A stretch of DNA of 64,000 nucleotides from Nostoc linckia z4 (lineage in GTDB: Bacteria; Cyanobacteriota; Cyanobacteriia; Cyanobacteriales; Nostocaceae). How positions within the stretch are numbered: the first letter of the stretch is position 1; the number at the start of each line of letters is the position of its first letter. The position numbers and the translations under genes were made by a program. The stretch is from assembly GCF_002608075.1 (NCBI RefSeq), contig NZ_LAHA01000023.1, positions 20,243 to 84,242 of the forward strand, written 5' to 3'. The notes under the pieces are model-generated. The model did not search any database and was not told the DNA's origin. It saw nothing but the letters and a program-made list of their open reading frames with translations. This document shows, one piece after another, positions 28,347 through 38,128 of the stretch.

Positions 28347-29096
28347 CTACCTCCTAACTCCTAACTCCTGTCTTAAAGTTTGCAGTTGTTTTTCCAGTTG
28401 TTCGATGCGCGAAAGCAAAGAACGAATCACGCTTGCTTCTACATCGGGTAGCTTTCCATGTTCTAAAGGAGAAACGCTGGCGTTTCCATCGCGAGAAATA
28501 ATTCGGCCGGGAACTCCCACCACAGTACAATCGCTGGGTACATTCCGCAAAACAATGGAACCCGCGCCAATCCGGACGCGATCGCCAATTTGCAGATTAC
28601 CCAAAACCTTCGCACCCGCACCCACCACAACATTTTTACCCACTGTGGGATGACGCTTACCGCTTTCTTTACCAGTTCCGCCAAGGGTGACGCCTTGATA
28701 AATCAGCGTATAGTCTCCCACAATCGCAGTTTCGCCAATCACAACTCCCATTCCGTGGTCGATGAATACACCCTTCCCAATCTCTGCACCTGGATGAATT
28801 TCAATTCCGGTTAAAAATCGTCCCAAGTGAGAAATTAAACGGGGAATAAAAGCTACTCTTCGACAATGTAACCAGTGAGCAAGACGATGCAAACACAATG
28901 CGTGCAACCCAGGATAGCAAAACACAACTTCTAACCAATTGCGTGCAGCTGGATCGCGCTCAAAGATAATGCGAAAATCACTCAATAATGGCTCAAAAAA
29001 ATCTCCAGAGAGTAATGTCTTGAGCAAGGATTTCTGTTTTGAATCCTGTATTTTCAAAGTTTGAGGATTCGTAATTCTGTCTAAAGACTGTTGCAT
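28347..29096 (-). CDS. nifP: Serine O-acetyltransferase, NifP-type
   Basis: The enzyme makes O-acetylserine for cysteine synthesis; the nif-linked copy (NifP) supports Fe-S cluster demand in nitrogenase synthesis. The 249-residue protein has the CysE N-terminal helices ([20 protein letters not shown]) and a left-handed beta-helix of hexapeptides ([40 protein letters not shown]). The catalytic His-Asp pair falls in the HLAHW/IDHG region. The C-terminal tail is a short coiled coil ([17 protein letters not shown]). It is the first gene of the minus-strand nif block. Confidence 0.93.
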   Translation of the reverse strand: MQQSLDRITNPQTLKIQDSKQKSLLKTLLSGDFFEPLLSDFRIIFERDPAARNWLEVVFCYPGLHALCLHRLAHWLHCRRVAFIPRLISHLGRFLTGIEIHPGAEIGKGVFIDHGMGVVIGETAIVGDYTLIYQGVTLGGTGKESGKRHPTVGKNVVVGAGAKVLGNLQIGDRVRIGAGSIVLRNVPSDCTVVGVPGRIISRDGNASVSPLEHGKLPDVEASVIRSLLSRIEQLEKQLQTLRQELGVRR

Positions 29097-29766
29097 CGCT
29101 AGTGTCTATCTGGTTAAAAGAGCCATGTGCTATTTTTATGCTTATATCAGGCCACTTCCAACTCCCTAGCGAACCCAATGTTGATTGGATTTATTGGATT
29201 TATTAAGGTTGTACTCAAACACCAAAACCCCCACCTCAAATCAATTAAAAATTTCTCTTGGGGTAGGGGTACTAGTATTTAATGATAGGGGTACTGGTAT
29301 TTTTAGGGCAGGGTTTAAGATTTTCTGTACTCGCTACAAGAAACTTTACTTGTAAGACTTTACAAAGATTTATGCACTATATTTTGAGATTTATTAAGCT
29401 GTACTCAAATGCACTCAAATCTACCTTAGATAAGGATAAAAGTCAAATTTCTGTATCTCGTATTACTATTAGTATCTTAATATTTGCCTCAATAAAAAAC
29501 AAGTTTCTTTATTTTCTTTTATGATTTGCTGTCTGTATGTATATATACGTTTTCAAATATCGCTATCGCTCATCAGAGATGTTTTCTTATTATATAGATG
29601 TGTGGGAATAGCCAACACAAAATTTCAGAACTGTATAATAAGTAAATATTCTCATAGCAGTTGAACAATAACTAATTGCTGTAGAGGCGTAAAGCCATGC
29701 TAACCTAGCCACAAAACTTTTAAAGACTCATTAAAAAACTTACAAATAGAAAAATATTCAACTTTT
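29097..29766. other. Long AT-rich intergenic region upstream of nifP
   Basis: 670 bp without a supported gene. It includes two copies of GGGGTACTRGTATTT (29264-29278 and 29286-29300), separated by 22 bp start to start, which may be a regulatory duplication, and otherwise AT-rich DNA. An 80-codon plus-strand frame at 29282 was not accepted. Confidence 0.4.
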
Positions 29767-29828
29767 CTTGTGGGGTGGGCGTCTCGCCCGCCCGTAAAGA
29801 AGGGCGGACAAGATGTCCACCCCACAAG
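29767..29828. repeat. Palindromic dispersed element, copy A
   Basis: Perfect 12-bp ends CTTGTGGGGTGG / CCACCCCACAAG enclose an inner pair GCCCGCCC / GGGCGG. A related element with the same ends lies at 42018-42070. It is a non-autonomous palindromic repeat; no protein is encoded. Confidence 0.75.
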
Positions 29829-29853
29829 ATTGAATAATTTATTTCTTGCTAAT

Positions 29854-30092
29854 CCCTTAATGGAGTTCAAATACTCATTAACGGAGTTCAAAGCCTCATT
29901 AATGGAGTTTAAATACTCATTAATGGAGTTCAAAGCCTCATTAACGGAGTTCAAAGCCTCATTAATGGAGTTCAAATACTCATTAATGGAGTTCAAATAC
30001 TCATTAACGGAGTTCAAAGCCTCATTAATGGAGTTCAAATACTCATTAACGGAGTTCAAATACTCATTAATGGAGTTCAGAGCCTCATTAAC
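29854..30092. repeat. 21-bp minisatellite, 11 copies
   Basis: Eleven contiguous 21-bp units plus an 8-bp remainder, TCATTAAYGGAGTTYAAAKMC type. Units alternate irregularly between two forms ending AAATAC and AAAGCC. Because 21 is divisible by 3, both strands stay open: the minus strand would read repeats of NSINEYL/NSVNEAL, the plus strand MEFKYSL/TEFKASL. No ribosome site supports either reading, so coding is doubtful. Confidence 0.9.
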
Positions 30093-30209
30093 AACCATTA
30101 CAGCGATTTTCAATTCAATAAAATACACCTTTAAAAATTAAAATATCGTAGGGGCGTACAGCTATGCGCCCCTACAGTAGTTTATTCTTGTGCAAGTTAA
30201 TTTAATTTT

Positions 30210-30686
30210 TTAAGAACCAGACGCAACTTTATTAGGTCTACCTTTGATAGCCTTAAACCGTTCGCCTAACTGTTCAGCGACAACCTTTAACCCTGGAGTC
30301 TTTTTTGATGCAGTCTTGACGTAATCATAAACAGTTAAACTGCCAGTCATAGCTTCACTACCGACAGCCATTAGGGTATCATCTACTTGTTCGCTAAGTT
30401 GCTGTATAGAAACTAAAAGCTCAGTCAACGCAGTCGCTAATTGATAATCCCGAACAAGTTCATCAACATCAAAAGTGGCTGGTAGAATTTCCCGGTTAGA
30501 TTGAGCAGCCGTAATGCTATTGTTGACAAAAGCGAGGCTTTTATCACCCATTTTGACTAACTTGCGCCGTTCATCAGGACTGAGAGTGACTAAAAAAGGA
30601 AGCTTCTGTTCGATTTTTTGTAGCGCGACTTTAATTTCTTGGATATCTTGTGCCGAAAGCGAGCCTGTAATATTTTGAGAAGCCAT
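30210..30686 (-). CDS. Helical protein of unknown function
   Basis: A 158-residue protein from the ATG at 30686, with AAGG about 10 nt upstream; the frame could extend 13 codons further but lacks a better site. It is mostly helical and acidic/basic mixed (SAQDIQEIKVALQKIEQKLPFLVTLSPDERRKLVKMGDKSLAFV) and ends in a basic tail GRPNKVASGS. I recognise no catalytic motif. The pattern LSPDERRKLVKMGDKS is one I associate with uncharacterised proteins of cyanobacteria and Bacteroidetes. It stands alone. Confidence 0.75.
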   Translation of the reverse strand: MASQNITGSLSAQDIQEIKVALQKIEQKLPFLVTLSPDERRKLVKMGDKSLAFVNNSITAAQSNREILPATFDVDELVRDYQLATALTELLVSIQQLSEQVDDTLMAVGSEAMTGSLTVYDYVKTASKKTPGLKVVAEQLGERFKAIKGRPNKVASGS

Positions 30687-30938
30687 CGTATATTTACCTT
30701 GGGAATGAAGATGGTGAAGTAGCAAAATTTGCTAAGTATATAATTCCCATTAGTAAGAGCGATCGCACATTATATCGAGTTTACTTGAAAACTTATTGTT
30801 TAGACCGACGCACCCACGCGGGGACACAGTGACACGGGGATATTTTAATTGTAAGAAACCCAATGCCAACAGACTTTATTTGCCTATTGCCTGCTATTGG
30901 TAAAATCAGCATAGTCAAACATCTGCTGAAACCTCTGC

Positions 30939-31736
30939 GTGAAAACCGACAGCATATTTTATCGCCTATTTCAAGAATTTCCTAGCATCTTCTTTGAACT
31001 AATTGGTAACCCTCCCGAAACTGCCAACATCTATCAATTTGCTTCAGTTGAAATCAAACAAACAGCTTTTAGAATCGACGGTGTATTTCTTCCCATCCCA
31101 GATGAAAAAAGTCCGATTTATTTTGTGGAAGTTCAATTTCAACCAGATGCAGAAATTTACTTGCGCTTGATTTCAGAAATTTCTTTATACTTACGCCAAA
31201 ATCAACGTAAAAATCCTTGGCGAGGAGTAGTGATTTATCCAACCTCAGATATCGATATAGGTGAGAAAGAAGATTTCATAGAATTTTTTCACAGCCAGCG
31301 TATTCGTGTAATTTACTTAGATGAATTAGGCTCAACTGCATCCTTGCCGATAGGAATTGCTACGATAAAATTAATCATTGAACACGAAGATACAGCCATT
31401 AGTACCGCCAGAGAATTAATCAACCGTACACAGCAAGCGGTAGATTTGCAACTACCACAAAAACAATTACTAGAATTAATAGAGACAATCTTAGTTTACA
31501 AATTTCCGCAGATGAGTCAAAAGGAGATAGAAGCAATGTTTGGATTAAGTGAATTGAAGCAAACGCGGGTTTATCAAGAAGCTAGAGAAGAAGGTGAACA
31601 AAAAGGACGCATACAAGCAAAATTAGAAGCTGTACCTAAGCTTTTAGCATTGGGTTTAACTGTAGAACAGATAGCACAGGCTTTAGATTTAGATCTTGCA
31701 CAAGTCCAAGAAGTAGCACAACAAGAAAGAATTTGA
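30939..31736 (+). CDS. Rpn family / DUF2887 PD-(D/E)XK nuclease-like protein
   Basis: The 265-residue product starts at GTG 30939 (KTDSIFYRLFQEFPSIFFELIG). The N-terminal half has the nuclease fold signature: Asp in RIDGVFLP followed by VEVQFQ (D...ExQ), as in the Rpn/transposase-like PD-(D/E)XK group (DUF2887). The C-terminal part contains a charged helix (EAREEGEQKGRIQAK) and a short LTVEQIAQALDLDLAQV segment, both typical for these proteins. Members promote recombination or may act in defence; many copies occur per cyanobacterial genome. The gene stands alone upstream of the NACHT locus. Confidence 0.88.
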   Translation: MKTDSIFYRLFQEFPSIFFELIGNPPETANIYQFASVEIKQTAFRIDGVFLPIPDEKSPIYFVEVQFQPDAEIYLRLISEISLYLRQNQRKNPWRGVVIYPTSDIDIGEKEDFIEFFHSQRIRVIYLDELGSTASLPIGIATIKLIIEHEDTAISTARELINRTQQAVDLQLPQKQLLELIETILVYKFPQMSQKEIEAMFGLSELKQTRVYQEAREEGEQKGRIQAKLEAVPKLLALGLTVEQIAQALDLDLAQVQEVAQQERI

Positions 31737-32150
<414 letters not shown>

Positions 32151-35100
32151 TTACTTCTCTAATTCTGCCAACTTCTTCTGAGCAAATTCCCGCACTTGCT
32201 CATCTGGGTCATTCTCTGCTCTGTCGCGCAACAGTGGTAAAGTCTGGTCATGCTGAGGAAATTGCTTGATAATTATCTCAAGTGCAATGCGCCGAGGATT
32301 GGGTTTAAAGAAAGGCTCATGGCTATCCTTAAAGGGGTCATTAACAGCGCAGTGGTAGTAAATTTCAAACAACTCAAGCTGATATTTAAAGTGCTTAGCT
32401 AATTCTTGGACTGCTGCACCTCGCACATTATAGTTATCATCCTGGGTAGCGCGTTGTTTGAGGAAGGTTTTGGTTTCGAGGTCATCTTTGAAGTTGTTGG
32501 CTAATCCTTCGACTGCTGCATCTCGCACAACCCAGTTATCATCCTTGGCGCGTTGTTTGAGGATGGATTTGGTGTCGGGGTCATCTTTGAAGTTGTCGGC
32601 TAATCCTTGGACTGCTGCACGTCGTACCTCGTCGTTATCATCCTGGGTAGCGCGTTGTTTGAGGATGGATTTGGTGTCAGGATCATCTTTGAAGTTGTCG
32701 GCTAATCCTTCGACTGCTGCACGTCGCACCTCGTCGTTATCATCCTGGGTAGCGCGTTCTTTGAGCCAGGTTTTGGTGTCGGGGTCATCTTTGAAGTTCT
32801 TGGCTAATACTCGGACTGCTGTATATTTCACATTGTTGTTATCATCCTCAGTAGCGCGTTGTTTGAGGATAGATTTGGTGTCCGGGTCATCTTTGAAGTT
32901 GTCGGCTAATTCTTCGACTGCTGTATCTCGCACATCCCAGTTATCATCCTGGGCAACGCGTTCTTTGAACCAGGTTTTGGTTTCGGGGTCATCTTTGAAG
33001 TTCTTGGCTAATTCTTGGACTGCTCCACGTCGCACCTTCCAGTTATCATCTTGGGTAGCGCGTTGTTTAAGGAAGGATTTGGTTTCGGGGTCATCTTTGA
33101 AGTTCTTGGCTAATTCATGGACTGCTGCACGCCGCACATCCCAGTCATCATCCTGGGTAGCGCGTTGTTTGAGGATGGATTTGGTGTCGGGGTCATCTTT
33201 GAAGTTCTTAGCTAATCCTCGGACTGCTGAACATCGCACATATTCCTTATCATCCTGAGTAGAACGGTGTTTGAGCCAGATTTTGGTGTCGGGGTCATCT
33301 TTGAAGTTGTTGGCTAATTCTTTGACTGCTGCATATCCCACATATTCATTATCATCCTGGGTAGCGCGTTCTTTGAGCCAAATTTTGGTGTCGGGGTCAT
33401 CTTTGAAGTTTTTGGCTAATTCTTTGACTGCTGCACTTCGCACATCGTTGTCATCATCCTGGGTAGCGCGTTCTTTGAGGAAGGATTTGGTGACGAGAGA
33501 TTCTTGCCAGGTAGATGCAATTGCTGTAACTGCTTGAGTGCGAATTTCTCGAACTAGCTTTGTTTCTTTATATAGCCGGGGGTTGTAATAATACCAGAGG
33601 TCATATTTAGTTAAGTCTTTAAGCTTGTCAAGTAATTTATTCGCTATTGACGCAATCACTGAACGATTTCTCAGTTCTACAAGACACTTAGCCGCTAAAA
33701 AGAGATTGACAAACTTTTCCTCTTCGCCATCTTGCGCCATTAAATATTCCAGAATTTCACCAACAAATCTTGGCTCAATCATTCCTGCAATTAACAGCAA
33801 AACTTCATGCCAACTTTCATCTTGCCAGTGTTTGCCAAAAACCTCATTCTTCAGTTCCTCAATACTCAGCGTTTGCGTTTCTTTAAACTGCCAGACAAAC
33901 TCCCAAGCACAGAAATATTCTAAAAATGTCCGATGCACAAAAGCATAATAATCCGCACCCAGGAAACATAACATAAAGTTGCGAGTCCGCAGTTGATTAA
34001 TCATCACCCGCGCTACTTCTCTGGGTTTATCAAATTCTATGGTTTTGAGATAATCAATCAGAACTTTGACTAAATCATTTTCATTAATTAAATTCCCTGC
34101 CAAACCTTTCTCACCTGTCTGCATCTGATAAGCAACCTGACGCAGCATCGCTTGTTTATCTTTATAATCAATCGTCTTCGGATCTAACCTGTTATCTTCT
34201 GTCAAAGCGCGTTCCACATCCCATTGATGTAGCAGTACCCGCGAAGCTTGATTATAAAGTTCGGCTCTATCTCTTGGCAGTTCTTGATTGCGATTCAAAA
34301 TTGCCATCATCGTCAACAACAAAGGATTACCCGCCAATTCTGCAATAGCTTTGGAAGCTGCAATTCCTCTTTGCAACCGTTCCCGTTTTCTCACTTTTTC
34401 TGCTGCATCAGAAAAAGTTAACTCATGCCAACGGTTGATAAAATCCTGAATTTGTTCTGAGTCTAAATCTTGTAAAATAAAGTGGCGAAACTCAGCATCG
34501 CGCAATCGTTGGGGTTTATAGCCAATAATCCGAGAAGTGACAATTACCTGCACGTTGGGATAGTCATTAGTAAAGCGATGAATATCAGTAATGACATCTT
34601 CTCGCTGACCTTGGTCAAAGACTTCATCTAAACCATCAAACATCACCAAGGCATTACCAGCTTTTAATTGTTCATCTAATTCAAGTTGATTGAGATGAGT
34701 AATTGCACCGCTACATTGATGAAAAAACTCGATAAAATTCTTGCACTCTTTATCTTCCCGTCGCCGCATATAAGTGCGTAACTCAATGAGCAAGGGAATT
34801 GGTAAAGATATCGCATTATCTAGCGGTGACTGTGCCCAATTCAAAGCGAGAAATTGCAACAAAGTAGACTTCCCAGAACCAGGGTCGCCCAAAATCACAA
34901 TATATTTATAATCTTGCTTTTTATTGACAACATCTAAAACACAAAATATCGGCTGTTCAAAATAAACTCGTTTGTGGCGTTCTAATTCTGCTAATTCAAT
35001 TTCTGCTTCTACTTGGTCGCTTTCTCGCAGCCTTCTAAGATGTTCTTTCGGCAGTTCGTGAACTTGTGGTAAAACTTGATGAGTTTCCCGGACATTTTGA

Positions 35101-35771
35101 GCCGTGAAAATCCGCCATAATTTCAGTTCGTTATAGGCATAGCCGCTAGTATCTAAGCTATCTAATTTAACATTGCCATAACGTTCTAGAATTCCTTCTT
35201 GATATTTAATTAAATTAAAATCTGGAGTAACACCAGAAAGTTGTTTGATATTTGTTTCAATGCTAGATAATTTTTGTAATTGTAAGATATGGTGTAATTC
35301 TTGGGAATCTAAAAGCAGTTCTTGGACTTGTGTCAAATACTGTTCCGTAATAGATTGCCAATTAAACTTAGGTGGTAGAGGTTGTAGTTGCAGTCTCTTC
35401 CAACTTTCTTCCAGCTTTTTAGCGTCTAAAGATTCACAGTTAATATCAAAAGCCTTGCCCAAAATTTCTATAACTAACTTATCGCTGATAAATTTTTTGA
35501 GGTCTTTGGTATAATTTTTAATTTCAGTTTCACTAAGTTTGCAACGAACCTTTAACTGCTGCTGCACCAGTTGTAAAAATTCCTTTAATGCTTTCCCCGC
35601 AGCAATTTCTATATCTTCTTTCTGAAGTTTCTGAAAAATCTTGCCGGGGATGCCTTTTAATAAATCTTTAGCCCAATCTTTCGCAGCATCTCTGGCTAAG
35701 TCTTCGAGAATGGGTTTAAAAATCAACCCAGCAGCTTGAGTCACACCCCAAATAGCTAACAAATCCAGCAT
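32151..35771 (-). CDS. NACHT-domain STAND NTPase with C-terminal HEAT-like repeats
   Basis: The product from the ATG at 35771 has 1206 residues (a GTG 14 codons upstream is possible). Residues 1-230 are a helical N-terminal region without a recognised effector. The NACHT domain follows, with Walker A GDPGSGKST near residue 294 and Walker B LVMFDGLDEVF near 374. From about residue 760 come eleven near-identical 34-residue HEAT-like units of the type LKQRATQDDNDEVRRAAVEGLADNFKDDPDTKSI (first 20 residues given by position only), then a degenerate twelfth. STAND proteins of this layout act as molecular switches and several bacterial NACHT proteins defend against phage. The gene is divergent from a kinase-TPR gene. 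Its trigger and output are unknown. Confidence 0.88.
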   Translation of the reverse strand: MLDLLAIWGVTQAAGLIFKPILEDLARDAAKDWAKDLLKGIPGKIFQKLQKEDIEIAAGKALKEFLQLVQQQLKVRCKLSETEIKNYTKDLKKFISDKLVIEILGKAFDINCESLDAKKLEESWKRLQLQPLPPKFNWQSITEQYLTQVQELLLDSQELHHILQLQKLSSIETNIKQLSGVTPDFNLIKYQEGILERYGNVKLDSLDTSGYAYNELKLWRIFTAQNVRETHQVLPQVHELPKEHLRRLRESDQVEAEIELAELERHKRVYFEQPIFCVLDVVNKKQDYKYIVILGDPGSGKSTLLQFLALNWAQSPLDNAISLPIPLLIELRTYMRRREDKECKNFIEFFHQCSGAITHLNQLELDEQLKAGNALVMFDGLDEVFDQGQREDVITDIHRFTNDYPNVQVIVTSRIIGYKPQRLRDAEFRHFILQDLDSEQIQDFINRWHELTFSDAAEKVRKRERLQRGIAASKAIAELAGNPLLLTMMAILNRNQELPRDRAELYNQASRVLLHQWDVERALTEDNRLDPKTIDYKDKQAMLRQVAYQMQTGEKGLAGNLINENDLVKVLIDYLKTIEFDKPREVARVMINQLRTRNFMLCFLGADYYAFVHRTFLEYFCAWEFVWQFKETQTLSIEELKNEVFGKHWQDESWHEVLLLIAGMIEPRFVGEILEYLMAQDGEEEKFVNLFLAAKCLVELRNRSVIASIANKLLDKLKDLTKYDLWYYYNPRLYKETKLVREIRTQAVTAIASTWQESLVTKSFLKERATQDDDNDVRSAAVKELAKNFKDDPDTKIWLKERATQDDNEYVGYAAVKELANNFKDDPDTKIWLKHRSTQDDKEYVRCSAVRGLAKNFKDDPDTKSILKQRATQDDDWDVRRAAVHELAKNFKDDPETKSFLKQRATQDDNWKVRRGAVQELAKNFKDDPETKTWFKERVAQDDNWDVRDTAVEELADNFKDDPDTKSILKQRATEDDNNNVKYTAVRVLAKNFKDDPDTKTWLKERATQDDNDEVRRAAVEGLADNFKDDPDTKSILKQRATQDDNDEVRRAAVQGLADNFKDDPDTKSILKQRAKDDNWVVRDAAVEGLANNFKDDLETKTFLKQRATQDDNYNVRGAAVQELAKHFKYQLELFEIYYHCAVNDPFKDSHEPFFKPNPRRIALEIIIKQFPQHDQTLPLLRDRAENDPDEQVREFAQKKLAELEK
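32420..33500 (-). repeat. Eleven tandem 102-bp modules in the NACHT gene
   Basis: Each module encodes one 34-residue HEAT-like unit (one module is 99 bp, where ATQDD became AKDD). Long stretches such as TCATCTTTGAAGTTCTTGGC are identical or nearly so between modules, indicating recent duplication or gene conversion. Variable positions cluster just before and after the Val-Arg of each unit (NDEV, NWDV, EYVG). Confidence 0.9.
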
Positions 35772-35813
35772 AATACTCGCGTCTGTTGAGATTTTGATTA
35801 CGAGTATATACAC

Positions 35814-36202
35814 CAGCTAGAGTAATATTTCCAAATTTCAGACTTATTGTCGAAATAAACCTTAATTTTGCGTTTCTTACAGGACTCCTATTTAATTATT
35901 GTGAAGCTAGTAGTCTGCCAACCCAAAAATGTTAGACGGAGGTTGAGTTGGGTAAAGGTTAAAGGGAAAGGGAAAAAAGAGGGATGATGGTAAGTAATCC
36001 GCTATTGTGGGTGGAGATTGGGTAAAGGTTAAAGGGAAAAGGGGAAGGAAGAAAAAACCTTTTCCCTTTCCCCCTTCCCCTTTTCCCCGCCAAGTTGCCT
36101 TGGAGTTTCACAAGTAAGTTCACAAATCAAATCGGATTGCTATATAAACAGTGGGTTGTGCTTAAGCCATAATAGATACATTTCCCCACAGAAGCATAGT
36201 TT
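35814..36202. other. Divergent intergenic region between NACHT and kinase-TPR genes
   Basis: 389 bp. It contains two copies of TTGGGTAAAGGTTAAAGGGAAA (about 35947 and 36019) and a complementary CCCTTTCCCC tract, plus AT-rich flanks where two divergent promoters should lie. No gene was found. Confidence 0.5.
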
Positions 36203-38128
36203 ATGACCTGCTGCCTAAATCCAGTTTGCCACAATCCGCCCAATCCCGATGGCACCCTGTTTTGCTCCAAATGCGGTACAAGGTTGGTAGTGCTGAGAAA
36301 CCGCTATCGCCCAATTAAATCATTAGGTGGCGGGGGATTTGGTAAAACTTATTTAGCAGAAGATATCGATAAACTTCAGGAGCATTGTGTCATCAAGCAG
36401 TTTGCACCGCAAATGCAGGGTACAGATGCACTCAACAAAGCCACAGAACTATTTGAGCAAGAAGCAAAGCGACTGCAACAGTTAGGAAAACATTCTCAAA
36501 TTCCCACGCTGTTAGCTTATTTTAAGGAAGATAATCACCTGTATTTGGTGCAGGAGTTTATCGACGGACAGAATTTATTGACAGAATTGCAACAGCAGGG
36601 AAATTTCAACGAGCAAAAAATAAAACAATTATTACTGGATTTGTTAGATATTCTCAAAACAGTTCATCAACACAAAGTTATTCACCGGGATATCAAGCCA
36701 GAGAATATCATTCGTCGCAGCGATGGAAAATTGGTACTAATTGACTTTGGTGCATCCAAGCAACTGACTGCAACGGTGATAACGCAAATAGGAACAACCA
36801 TCGGCTCTTTTGGTTATGCGTCACTGGAACAAATGCAAGGTGGTGAAGCTTACCCAGCCAGTGATTTATATGGTGTCGGTGCAACTTGCTTTCACCTGTT
36901 GAGTGGAATTCACCCTTGGGAACTTTGGCAAAGACAAGGTTATGGTTGGGTTACTAATTGGCGACAATATTTGCAACAACCAGTAAGTCAAGAATTGGGG
37001 CGGATACTGGATAGATTGTTGCAAGAAGAATACCAACGCCGTTATCAATCGGCTGAAGAAGTTTTACAAGCGTTAAATTCAGAAACAATACCAGTAACTA
37101 TACCTGTTGCACCTGTATTTACGCCATCAATCAGTCAAAAAAAACCTATTCCTATATATCTTTTTCTGATTCCGTTAGTTGTATTAATGGGTGTTGGTAC
37201 TGTTCATTTACTAGGAATAACAAATCTACTCAGAATAGAACAAAAAAGTGCTGAGAGTTACTATAAAGAAGGATTAGAAAAATACAATAACAAAGATTTT
37301 TCTGGTGCAATTGAAGATTATAACCAAGCTATCAAAATTAATCCCAATTATGCAGATGCTTACTACAATCGCGGTTTAGCTCGCTCTAATTTAGGAGATA
37401 ATCAAACTGCACTTGAAGATTATAACCAAGCCATCAAATTTAATCCTAACTATACACAAGCATTTATCAACCGTGGTTTAATTCGCTCTGAGTTAGGAGA
37501 TAATCAAGCAGCCATTGAAGATTATAACCAAGCCATCAAAATTAATCCCAACTATGCACTAACTTACTACAATCGTGGTTTATCTCACTCTACTTTAGGA
37601 GATAGGCAAGCAGCAATTGAAGATTATAACCAAGCCATTAAAATTAATCCCAACTATGCAGAAGCATTCATCAACCGGGGTTTAATTCGCTCTGAGTTAG
37701 GAAATACTCAAGCAGCAATTGAAGATTATAACCAAGCCATTAAAATTAATCCGAGTTATGCACTACCTTACTACAACCGGGGTGTAACTCGCTATGATTT
37801 AGGAGATAAACAAGCTGCAATTGAAGATTATACTCAAGCCATCAAATTTAATCCAAATTATGCGCTAGCTTACTACAATCGCGGTTTAGCTCGCTATGAT
37901 TTAGGAGATAATCAAACTGCAATTGCAGATTATACCCAAGCTATCAAAATTAATCCCAACTATGGAAATGCTTACTACAATCGCGGTTTAGCTCACTCTA
38001 ATTTAGGAGATCGGCAAGCTGCAATTGAAGATTTTCGCCAATCTGCCGATTTGTATAAACAGCAAGGAAAAGAAAAGGAATATCAAGATGCTCTAAACCG
38101 CATTAAACAATTTGAGCAAAAACCTTAA
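36203..38128 (+). CDS. Serine/threonine protein kinase with zinc ribbon and TPR repeats
   Basis: The 641-residue protein starts with a four-cysteine zinc ribbon (CCLNPVCHNP ... FCSKCG). The kinase domain spans about 31-290: glycine loop LGGGGFGKTY, lysine in CVIKQF, catalytic loop HRDIKPENII, DFGASK and GSFGYASLEQM. A single membrane segment (PIYLFLIPLVVLMGVGTVHLL) near 315-335 is followed by eight 34-residue TPR units (AYYNRGLARSNLGDNQTAIEDY type) that face outside the cytoplasm if the kinase is inside. All catalytic residues are present. Substrates are unknown. It is divergent from the NACHT gene. Confidence 0.93.
   Translation: MTCCLNPVCHNPPNPDGTLFCSKCGTRLVVLRNRYRPIKSLGGGGFGKTYLAEDIDKLQEHCVIKQFAPQMQGTDALNKATELFEQEAKRLQQLGKHSQIPTLLAYFKEDNHLYLVQEFIDGQNLLTELQQQGNFNEQKIKQLLLDLLDILKTVHQHKVIHRDIKPENIIRRSDGKLVLIDFGASKQLTATVITQIGTTIGSFGYASLEQMQGGEAYPASDLYGVGATCFHLLSGIHPWELWQRQGYGWVTNWRQYLQQPVSQELGRILDRLLQEEYQRRYQSAEEVLQALNSETIPVTIPVAPVFTPSISQKKPIPIYLFLIPLVVLMGVGTVHLLGITNLLRIEQKSAESYYKEGLEKYNNKDFSGAIEDYNQAIKINPNYADAYYNRGLARSNLGDNQTALEDYNQAIKFNPNYTQAFINRGLIRSELGDNQAAIEDYNQAIKINPNYALTYYNRGLSHSTLGDRQAAIEDYNQAIKINPNYAEAFINRGLIRSELGNTQAAIEDYNQAIKINPSYALPYYNRGVTRYDLGDKQAAIEDYTQAIKFNPNYALAYYNRGLARYDLGDNQTAIADYTQAIKINPNYGNAYYNRGLAHSNLGDRQAAIEDFRQSADLYKQQGKEKEYQDALNRIKQFEQKP

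Noticed and set aside
29282..29524. 80-codon plus-strand ORF upstream of nifP
   Set aside because: AT-rich, biased composition, no ribosome site, no recognised family.
29854..30092. CRISPR-like regular repeat array
   Set aside because: The units are contiguous 21-bp copies without spacers, and no cas genes are near. It is a minisatellite.
29700..30128. 142-codon minus-strand protein over the minisatellite
   Set aside because: It is built only from the 21-bp units and palindromic element A, with no ribosome site. It was kept as a finding about the repeat but not as a gene.
32458..33537. Plus-strand ORFs over the HEAT array (repeats of VSGSSLKLSAN)
   Set aside because: They are antisense shadows of the NACHT gene's repeats. 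The minus frame has the Walker motifs and family features.
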